64,000 bases of DNA from Halioglobus sp. Lineage in GTDB: Bacteria > Pseudomonadota > Gammaproteobacteria > Pseudomonadales > Halieaceae. Below the pieces are notes generated by a model. That model was not told the DNA's origin. It did not search any database and saw only the letters and a list, made by a program, of their open reading frames with translations. This document shows positions 55,824-62,078 of this stretch, one piece after another (position 1 is the stretch's first letter; each line of letters begins with the position of its first letter). The position numbers and the translations under genes are program-made. Location of the stretch: NCBI GenBank assembly GCA_002699145.1, contig PABK01000060.1, positions 442,308-506,307 on the forward strand, in the 5' to 3' direction.

Positions 55824-56408
55824 TCAGCTTGAGTGCGCCGAGCCCGGAATATCCCGTTTGTCGAACTGACGCTGCACGACGTGTTGCACCAGGCGCTCGC
55901 GCGCCTCGACGCATTCCTCGTCGATGCTGATGCGCAGCAGGTAGCGCGCGCTGGGAACTTCGGCAATCCGCTCACAGGCGACGACGCGCGCGGTGAACCG
56001 CACCCAGGTATTGGACGGCCTGAGTGTGACCGAGACCCGCAGCCGGGTGTCCGCGGGCTGGGGGTCGGCGCACTCGAAGGCCATGCCACAGCCGCTGATG
56101 CTCGCCGTCAGCTCCTCGTAGCCTGCGGCGTCACTGTCATCGTCCTGCAGCAGTTGCGCGGCCAGCAGGGAGATCTTCTGGTTGAGCAGTCCGATTGCCT
56201 GGGCGGCGGTGTTGTTCTCGCGCCACAGCGCGTTGAGGGTTTCATTGACGTCGTGGTCAACGCTGGCCAGTATGCTGGCCAGCGACATCTCCATCTCGTT
56301 TTCGGCGACCGCCGGGGCGTCTTCATCCTCGGCGATGACCGCATAGCTCAGGCCGATCTCGTCATGGATACGAAAGTAGGCGCGGCGTTCGACCCGGTCC
56401 GTAGCCAT
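55824..56408 (-). CDS. PilZ-domain protein in the pomAB operon
   Basis: A 194-residue c-di-GMP effector candidate. The N-terminal ERRAYFRIHDEIGLSY segment carries the RxxxR-type Arg pair of PilZ domains. A long helical insert (about 45-90; WRENNTAAQAIGLLNQKISL LAAQLLQ) separates it from the barrel strands (LTASISGCGMAFECAD; RLRVSVTLRPSNTWVRFTAR). SxSxCG replaces the usual DxSxxG. Build and length resemble the PilZ protein at 31552-32142 and Xanthomonas XC6012. It is 20 bases after pomB on the same strand, so it is probably made with the stator and may brake it. Confidence 0.8.
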   Translation of the reverse strand: MATDRVERRAYFRIHDEIGLSYAVIAEDEDAPAVAENEMEMSLASILASVDHDVNETLNALWRENNTAAQAIGLLNQKISLLAAQLLQDDDSDAAGYEELTASISGCGMAFECADPQPADTRLRVSVTLRPSNTWVRFTARVVACERIAEVPSARYLLRISIDEECVEARERLVQHVVQRQFDKRDIPGSAHSS

Positions 56409-56428
56409 ATCGCGCGCTCCCGCCAGGC

Positions 56429-57397
56429 CTAGCCGCGGTTGTCCCCGGCGGCGGTCGCCGGGTCCAGGCGGTCGATGATGCCGGGGTCCACCTTCTGCAG
56501 GTCATTGAGCGTCGTGGTGGTGGCGTTCTCGTCGCCCTGGCGGATGATGATCTCCACCCGGCGATTCAGCGCCCGGTTCTTGCTCGAGGTATTGGGCCGG
56601 TAGGGCTGGGTCGATGCCAGGCCGACCACCATGAAGCGCTCCTCGTCGAGCGCGCCGCCGGACACCAGTTCGTGGGTGACCGACAGGGCGCGCGACGCCG
56701 AGAGTTCCCAGTTGGACTGGAAGCGGGCGCCACGGATTGGCACGTCGTCAGTATGGCCCTCCACGGATATCTTGCCGTCGATGTCCTGCAGCGCCACGCG
56801 CAGGTCGGCCATCACCGGCACGAAATCAGAATTCAGCGTGGCCGAGCCCGAGGGGAAGGAGCCGCGCTCGCGGATACGAATCGTGATCTGGCGGCGGTGC
56901 GATTCGATATCGATCTTGCCCTCGTCGATCACGGGCTTGAGCACCTGGCGCAGCTTCTCGGCGTCGGCGCGCGTCTTCTTCAGCAGCGAACTGAGCTTCT
57001 CGTCCAGCAATTGCGCGGTCAGTTCGTCGTTCAACTCGCTGCCGGTGACGGCGGCGGCCTGCGGGTTGCCGACCTGCAGCGACTGCTGTTTGTTCTGGGT
57101 GGTGAACTGGTTGACGGTCTTGATCTGGGTGGGCTGCGGTTTGCCCGGGCTGAATTCCCTGGCGATGATGCTGGTGCCCTTGGGAATGTCTTTCACCTTT
57201 ATCTCGTTTTGCACCCCGAAAGCCTCGCGCATGGAGCCGGCGATCTGCTTGTACTTCAGTACATCCATTTCCGAGAAGGACAACAGCAGTACAAAGAAGC
57301 ACATCAGCAGCGACATCAGGTCGGCGAAGGTCGCCATCCACGCCGGTGAGCCACCGCCTTCCTCGTCTCCCTCGCTCTCGTCAAGCAGGATGTCCAT
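56429..57397 (-). CDS. pomB: Sodium-type stator protein PomB (MotB family)
   Basis: A 322-residue stator protein. The membrane segment WMATFADLMSLLMCFFVLLL, with ion-binding D26, and the following SFSEMDVLKYKQIAGSMREA FGVQN are nearly identical in pattern to Vibrio PomB, and KVKDIPKGTSIIAREF follows as in Vibrio. The C-terminal OmpA-like domain has ISVEGHTDDVPIRGARFQSN WELSASRALSVTHELV. Its ATG overlaps the pomA stop (TGATG). The Vibrio-like sequence points to Na+ as coupling ion. Confidence 0.94.
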   Translation of the reverse strand: MDILLDESEGDEEGGGSPAWMATFADLMSLLMCFFVLLLSFSEMDVLKYKQIAGSMREAFGVQNEIKVKDIPKGTSIIAREFSPGKPQPTQIKTVNQFTTQNKQQSLQVGNPQAAAVTGSELNDELTAQLLDEKLSSLLKKTRADAEKLRQVLKPVIDEGKIDIESHRRQITIRIRERGSFPSGSATLNSDFVPVMADLRVALQDIDGKISVEGHTDDVPIRGARFQSNWELSASRALSVTHELVSGGALDEERFMVVGLASTQPYRPNTSSKNRALNRRVEIIIRQGDENATTTTLNDLQKVDPGIIDRLDPATAAGDNRG

Positions 57398-58185
57398 CAG
57401 GCCGCCGCGTCCATTTCCGCCGCGGCGTCCGCGCCGGCATCACTGCGTTTTTTCGGGTCGAGGTAGGTTTTCAGCATGGACTCGATGATGCGCGGGTTCT
57501 GGCCCGCCTGGATGGCCAGCACCCCGTCGATACACATGGCCTTGATGCGGCCTTCCTCGGTTTTCCTCAGGTTGAGCTTGTCGGCAATCGGCATGGCCAC
57601 CATGTTGGCGAGCATGGCGCCGTACAGGGTCGTCAGCAGCGCCACCGCCATGGCCGGGCCGATGGCTTTCGGGTCGTCCATGGAGGACAGCATCTGCACC
57701 AGGCCGATCAGGGTACCGATCATGCCCATGGCCGGGGCCACGTCGCCCATCGCGCTGTAGACCTTGGCGCCCCACTTGTGGCGGTCGATGGTCTGTTGCA
57801 GGTCCTTGCTCATGACGGTCTGGATCACTTCCTGGTTGTTGCCGTCGATAAGCATCTGGATGCCCTGGTTGAGGAACTCGTTATCGATCTCCTCGTTCTC
57901 CAGGGCGAGCATGCCCTCCTTGCGCGCGATATTGGAGAGGCTGACGATCTTCTCGATCAGCTCCTGAGGGCTGTCCAGCTTGAAGACGAAGGCCCTGGCG
58001 GCGACCTTGAAGGCGCCGAAGAACTGGGAGATGGAAAACTTGATCATCACCACCAGGAAGGTGCCGCCAAACACGATCAGCAGTGACGGGACGTTGACAA
58101 AGACAGAAGCCTGGCCGCCAAACAGCATGGCGGCGAGAACGACACCGAGTGCGCCGATCATGCCCAGGAGTGTTGCCAGATCCAT
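57397..58185 (-). CDS. pomA: Sodium-type stator protein PomA (MotA family)
   Basis: A 262-residue membrane protein with four segments. It begins MDLATLLGMIGALGVVLAAM as in Vibrio PomA, followed by VPSLLIVFGGTFLVVMIKFS, the cytoplasmic charged loop (LSNIARKEGMLALENEEIDN) and APAMGMIGTLIGLVQMLSSM DDPKAIGPAMAVALLTTLYG. AGGA lies upstream. Transcribed leftward from the sigma-28 promoter at 58251-58277 with pomB and a pilZ gene. Confidence 0.95.
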   Translation of the reverse strand: MDLATLLGMIGALGVVLAAMLFGGQASVFVNVPSLLIVFGGTFLVVMIKFSISQFFGAFKVAARAFVFKLDSPQELIEKIVSLSNIARKEGMLALENEEIDNEFLNQGIQMLIDGNNQEVIQTVMSKDLQQTIDRHKWGAKVYSAMGDVAPAMGMIGTLIGLVQMLSSMDDPKAIGPAMAVALLTTLYGAMLANMVAMPIADKLNLRKTEEGRIKAMCIDGVLAIQAGQNPRIIESMLKTYLDPKKRSDAGADAAAEMDAAA

Positions 58186-58250
58186 AATTATCCTCGTTAG
58201 CCGTGGCCGGCGGTGCCGCCGGGCGCGCAGTATTTACACCGAATACCTGT

Positions 58251-58277
58251 TTAGCGGCAGGGCGCGGGATACCTTTA
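58251..58277 (-). promoter_or_regulatory. Sigma-28 promoter for pomAB-pilZ
   Basis: Read leftward: TAAAGGTA-N11-GCCGCTAA, matching TAAAGTTT-N11-GCCGATAA at 13 of 16 bases or better with exact spacing. Predicted start near 58243, about 58 bases before the pomA ATG. Confidence 0.82.
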
Positions 58278-58310
58278 CCGCGATTGGAGCGGCGAGGACC
58301 GGCGCCCGGG

Positions 58311-59036
58311 TCAGGGCTGGTTGGAGACCCACAGCCCGGTCAGGCTGGTCTGCTGCATGATCTGGTGGACCGCCGCGTCGGCGGATTCGCGGTCCGCGTA
58401 GCCGCCCAGCCAGGCGCGGTAGGAGGGCTGCGCCGGGCCATCGGGTGGCGCGATGCGCACCTTGTAGCCCAGCGAGGCGAGCTGGTCCTGCAGGCGGCGG
58501 GCGCCGGCTGCGGAGGGGAAACTGCCCAGGTTGATGCGCCACGGGGTGTGTACGATCTCCTCGCTGGCCGCGGGAGCGGGGCTCGCCGGCGCCGCCGGCG
58601 CAACCTGGCTTTGCGCCAGCTGGTCCTGCATGGCCGCCAGCAACTCGGTCTGCGCGGCCACGATCGTGCTGAGTTCCTCGAGCCGGGTGTTGGTGGCGGC
58701 GACGCTGGCCTGCAGGTCGGCCAGCGCAGTGCCTTCGCTGTTGCCTGCCGCCGCTGGCACGGGTTGCGCAGCGTCCGCCACGCGGTAGGTGTTGCCGGTC
58801 AGCCACAGCGCCGCGATAAAGAGAAAGGCCATGTTCAGCAGCGCGATCAGGCCGGTGACGATCCACGCCGGATGACGATCCCCGCCCCTGGTGCGCCGTC
58901 CGCCGCCACGCAGCGGCGTGACCGGGGCGCTCCGCTCCTGCGCCTGCATGCCGGAGATACCTGTCTCGGCCGCGGCGGCGGCACGCGACTGCGCCAGCGC
59001 GTCGTCGAAGGAGAAGTGCAAGTCTTTCGCGGTCAT
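58311..59036 (-). CDS. SPOR-domain membrane protein
   Basis: A 241-residue bitopic protein. A charged cytoplasmic N-terminus is followed by one membrane helix (AWIVTGLIALLNMAFLFIAA LWL, about residues 58-80), a coiled coil (LADLQASVAATNTRLEELST), a Pro/Ala linker and a C-terminal SPOR domain (WRINLGSFPSAAGARRLQDQ LASLGYKVRIAPPDGPAQPS YRAWLGGYADRESADAAV). SPOR domains bind denuded glycan strands, often at septa. The start is set at 59036; the open frame runs further but would overlap the divergent gene. It is separated from pomA by 125 bases with its own sigma-28 promoter, so it is a separate unit. Function not known. Confidence 0.85.
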   Translation of the reverse strand: MTAKDLHFSFDDALAQSRAAAAAETGISGMQAQERSAPVTPLRGGGRRTRGGDRHPAWIVTGLIALLNMAFLFIAALWLTGNTYRVADAAQPVPAAAGNSEGTALADLQASVAATNTRLEELSTIVAAQTELLAAMQDQLAQSQVAPAAPASPAPAASEEIVHTPWRINLGSFPSAAGARRLQDQLASLGYKVRIAPPDGPAQPSYRAWLGGYADRESADAAVHQIMQQTSLTGLWVSNQP

Positions 59037-59117
59037 GGTGGGCCTGCCCGGGTGGTATGCTGTCGTTAATGACGCTCTTGTCGACAGGTTATGCACAAAG
59101 CATGCCGGAAGTTGCCG

Positions 59118-60176
59118 ATGGATGAACTGCGCCTGGGGCCGCTTCCCGCCGGCCGCGGGGGCGCCGACACCGCCGCCTGGCTGCGCAGCTGGCAGCTCGG
59201 CCAGGTGGTGCGCGCCCAGGTCCTGGAAAGCGCCGGCGGCGCCGCCACTCTGAGCATCGCCGGACGGCAAGTGTCTGCCGCCACGGGGGTTTTTCTCCCC
59301 AGGGGCGCCTGGATGAACCTCGTGGTGACGGCCCTGACGCCGACGCTCACGGTCAGCGTTCTGCCGCCGCCGGCGCGCCAGCAGCCGGCGCAGACACCGC
59401 AGGAACGGCATTTGCAGGCGCTGGTGCCGCGCCAGGGCAGCGTGGTCGCGCCATTGCAGGCGCTGCTGGACCCGGCGCGCAGAGTCAATTTATTGTCGCT
59501 GCTGGGTATCGGCGCCGATACCCTGGACCCGGCGCTGGAGGAACTGTTGCCCCAGGGGCCGCCGCGCAGCGCCGAGGCCCTGCGCGGGGCGTTCGCCCGC
59601 TCCGGCCTGTACCACGAAGCCGGCCGGGCCCTGCACGGCGCCGGGCCGGCCGCGCTGGACCTGAAGGACCTGTTGCTGCGGCTACTGGCCGGGATCGAAC
59701 GCGCACCGGGTGGCCAGGCGCTGGCCGCGTTGTCCGCCAGCATCGAGGGCGCCCTGGCGACGATTGCCGTCAACCAGCTGGTGTCCACGCCATCCCCGGG
59801 CCAGGACACCATCTACTGGGTGTTCCAGGTGCCGTTTCGCCTGGGAGAGCAGGTGCACCGGCTCGCCATTACCCTGGGCTGTGGCGCAGGCGGGGAGGCG
59901 GGGGAGGCGCGCGAGTGGAAAGCCCTGCTGGCGCTGGAGCTGCCGCGGCTGGGGTCGCTGGAGGCCGAAGTGTTTTTGCGCGGTGTGCGGGTGTCGTCGG
60001 TCATCTATTCGCCCTGCGCGTCGAGCGTGGGCCTGCTCGAGACGGCGCTGCACGAACTGCAGGCGGCCCTCGAGGCGGCGGGCCTGCAGGCTGGGGTGCT
60101 GCGCGTGCACCACGGGCCGCGCGCCCGCTCGGAACTGGACCAGCCGTCGTACCCGGGCGTGTACCGCCGGGCCTGA
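59118..60176 (+). CDS. FliK-like flagellar hook-length control family protein
   Basis: A 352-residue protein that resembles the second FliK-like group found in pseudomonads and relatives. N-terminal half: GQVVRAQVLESAGGAATLSI, an OB-like strand pair, then a Pro/Gln linker. C-terminal half: DTIYWVFQVPFRLGEQVHRL, WKALLALELPRLGSLEAEVF, then VGLLETALHELQAALEAAGL QAGVLRVHHGP, which matches the Flg_hook (FliK C-terminal) pattern. CGGAAG is 7 bases before the ATG at 59118; an in-frame ATG at 59091 is less likely. It is followed by a small FlhB-C-terminus-like gene, a pairing seen elsewhere with FliK-like proteins. Confidence 0.8.
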   Translation: MDELRLGPLPAGRGGADTAAWLRSWQLGQVVRAQVLESAGGAATLSIAGRQVSAATGVFLPRGAWMNLVVTALTPTLTVSVLPPPARQQPAQTPQERHLQALVPRQGSVVAPLQALLDPARRVNLLSLLGIGADTLDPALEELLPQGPPRSAEALRGAFARSGLYHEAGRALHGAGPAALDLKDLLLRLLAGIERAPGGQALAALSASIEGALATIAVNQLVSTPSPGQDTIYWVFQVPFRLGEQVHRLAITLGCGAGGEAGEAREWKALLALELPRLGSLEAEVFLRGVRVSSVIYSPCASSVGLLETALHELQAALEAAGLQAGVLRVHHGPRARSELDQPSYPGVYRRA

Positions 60177-60192
60177 GTCGGAATCGTATGGA

Positions 60193-60414
60193 ATGAAAAA
60201 ACGCGGCAGCGACGAGTTCAGGCCGGGACCCGACGGGAAGCCTCTGGCGTGGGATGAGCCGCCGGCGCAGGATGCGGAGCTGGCGGCGCTGCTGGCACGC
60301 GTGGCCCAGGCCGGGGACATTCCCGAGCCGCTGGTCGTGGCGCTGTCGCAGCTGCTGCGGTTTCTCTACCGGCAAGAGGCCCTGGCGGCAGGGGAGCCGT
60401 CCGCGGAGGAGTGA
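60193..60414 (+). CDS. Small FlhB C-terminal-like protein (FhlB / EscU-YscU family fragment)
   Basis: A 73-residue protein easily missed because of its size. ELAALLARVAQAGDIPEPLV, then VALSQLLRFLYR, matches the last helices of FlhB (IPENLYLVVAKVLAYVYQL in the full FlhB here). It lacks the membrane part and the NPxH autocleavage site, and is shorter than typical FhlB/FlhB2 proteins, which retain that site. It begins 16 bases after the FliK-like gene and probably acts with it on the export gate. It may instead be a decaying remnant. Confidence 0.65.
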   Translation: MKKRGSDEFRPGPDGKPLAWDEPPAQDAELAALLARVAQAGDIPEPLVVALSQLLRFLYRQEALAAGEPSAEE

Positions 60415-60613
60415 GTTCGTCGCGTCTGCGCCAATTGTGTGATTTTTCGCCAACTTACCGAAATTACTGGAGATTTTCTGTGAATCCAGTCGCAGTTTGC
60501 CGACCGTTTCGCCCCGGGACGCGCCTTTTTCGTCAAAGTAGCACTCTGGGCGAAGTCAGCTAGGCTTAGTGAGCTTTGCGGGCGAGGGAGCGTCCTGCGA
60601 CAGGAACAGGTAA

Positions 60614-61324
60614 ATGAAAAACCGGCGCAACTACTACAGAATTCTACACGTGCAACCCGATGCACCCCCGGCGGTGATCCGTTCCAGCTACCGCACGATC
60701 ATGCACAAGATGCGCGTGCACCCCGACCTGGGAGGCGACGCGGAGGCCGCGGCGCTGGTCAACGAGGCCTACGCCGTTCTTGGCGATGAGCAAAAGCGCG
60801 CGGACTACGACCGTATCCGGCAGAACCCGGGCTGGACCCGCTCGGCCAACGACGACTTCCGCCAGGGCCTGGTGCTCACGCACGCCGACGCCCATGCGCC
60901 CGCGCCGGCCTGCGCATTTTGCGGCTGGCCGGTACCGCCGGAGACGCCGGGTGAGGAACTGACGGCATTCTGCCGCATCTGCCACAGCCCGCTGGCGCCG
61001 ATGTCCAGACTCGTGTCGCACGACGCGGACCGCCGCGCGATCACGCGTGTGCCGAAAAAATCCAGCCTGCTGGTGTGGACGAGCTGTCCCCAGGCCCAAC
61101 CCTACGCCGGGCAGGTGAACGACCTGTCACTCACCGGGATGCGCTTCGACACCGGTGTCTTTCTCGCCGCGGAGCAGGTGCTGAAAATTGATACGCCGGT
61201 GCTCAAGGCCGTGGCCACGGTGGTGCGTTGCACGGTGCGTGAGGCGGGTTACGAGGTGGGGGCGTGCTTCCAGAACCTGTGTTTCGCGCGCTCGCGCGGC
61301 TCCTTCGTCGAAGCGCGCGCCTAG
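60614..61324 (+). CDS. J-domain / zinc-ribbon / PilZ fusion protein
   Basis: A 236-residue protein with an unusual domain order. Residues 6-68 are a J-domain (YYRILHVQPDAPPAVIRSSY; HPD motif at H36-P37-D38; AYAVLGDEQKRADYD), the DnaK-stimulating fold of DnaJ. Residues 100-123 hold CxxC-N16-CxxC (C100, C103, C120, C123), probably a zinc ribbon. Residues 138-230 look like PilZ: DRRAITRVP carries RxxxR (R141, R145) and NDLSLTG carries DxSxxG (D170, S172, G175), the c-di-GMP contacts. It suggests a chaperone cofactor controlled by c-di-GMP. AGGAACAGG precedes the ATG. The stop overlaps the stop of the convergent gene in a shared CTAG. Confidence 0.85.
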   Translation: MKNRRNYYRILHVQPDAPPAVIRSSYRTIMHKMRVHPDLGGDAEAAALVNEAYAVLGDEQKRADYDRIRQNPGWTRSANDDFRQGLVLTHADAHAPAPACAFCGWPVPPETPGEELTAFCRICHSPLAPMSRLVSHDADRRAITRVPKKSSLLVWTSCPQAQPYAGQVNDLSLTGMRFDTGVFLAAEQVLKIDTPVLKAVATVVRCTVREAGYEVGACFQNLCFARSRGSFVEARA

Positions 61325-61845
61325 GGTAACTTCTCCACCTTCACCGCGAGCCGCTCGCTGCCGGCCGAGCTGCTGTAGCGCTTGCCGCCGCCGCTACCCG
61401 GCGCGGGGCTGTCGTCCAGCAACACGATCCAGCTACCCAGGGGGCCGCTCGCCGTCGTGCTCAGCGCCCTCCGGTCGTTGCCGTCCTTGTGCGTATAAGC
61501 GACCTCCAGTGTGACCTGGTCCCCCTGTAGTCGCGGCGTGACCGCGATGTAGGATTCGGTCGCGGGCACTTCCTCTACCTGGAACCACGTCCAGTTGCGC
61601 TGGCCGGCGACCACCTTGTAGTCGCTGCCGCTGGCGCGCTGCAGCACCACCTGGGCGCCGTCGACGCCGCGCATGCGGGTGTCCTGTCGCGTACTGCTGC
61701 TTATGACGCCGCTGTTGCCCGCGCCGAAGGTCAGCAACAACGGCTGCGGCGCCTGAGCCTGCGCCGCAGCGCCGGTACAGCAGGTCAGCAGGAGGAGCAG
61801 GCCCGCGAGGCGGCTCAATGGTGTGCTTGGCAGGATGTCGGGCAT
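61321..61845 (-). CDS. Exported protein of unknown function, secretin-related pattern
   Basis: A 174-residue protein with a signal peptide (SRLAGLLLLLTCCTGAAAQA). The mature part has a strand-rich pattern, including WFQVEEVPATESYIAVTPRL, QGDQVTLEVAYTHKD, and STTASGPLGSWIVLLDD. I relate this loosely to short secretin-type beta domains (QVLEG...VTPR...GDQVTLEI...GRLGEWI), which would place it in the periplasm. The similarity is from memory of patterns and is not proven. Convergent with the J-domain gene, sharing a 4-base CTAG stop, and divergent from the right-hand TonB receptor. Confidence 0.6.
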   Translation of the reverse strand: MPDILPSTPLSRLAGLLLLLTCCTGAAAQAQAPQPLLLTFGAGNSGVISSSTRQDTRMRGVDGAQVVLQRASGSDYKVVAGQRNWTWFQVEEVPATESYIAVTPRLQGDQVTLEVAYTHKDGNDRRALSTTASGPLGSWIVLLDDSPAPGSGGGKRYSSSAGSERLAVKVEKLP

Positions 61846-61898
61846 GGTGAGGGTTGTCCGTGGTTCGCAAGGTTGAACTGGTCGTGGCTTTGTTGGTT

Positions 61899-61967
61899 GC
61901 GCGCTGTCAGTGAGAGCGCGCTACTCGCGGACGTTGCCCTGTTCGGCGCGTCCGCGGCTTGTATACT
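61899..61967 (+). promoter_or_regulatory. Inverted repeats and -10-like box before the third TonB receptor
   Basis: Two inverted repeats, GCGCGCT-N9-AGCGCGC (61899-61921) and CGCGGACG-N15-CGTCCGCG (61926-61956), lie directly upstream of TATACT (61962-61967), a -10-like box without a clear -35. The 233-base divergent gap otherwise shows nothing recognisable. Confidence 0.35.
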
Positions 61968-62078
61968 ACACCAGACAAACTTGGTATTTTCATATCCTGA
62001 ATGCACGCCGTTAGAAGCGACGCACAGCAGCGTATAAGGCTCCCGATAACTAGTTAATAAACAAAAGGATTTACCATC

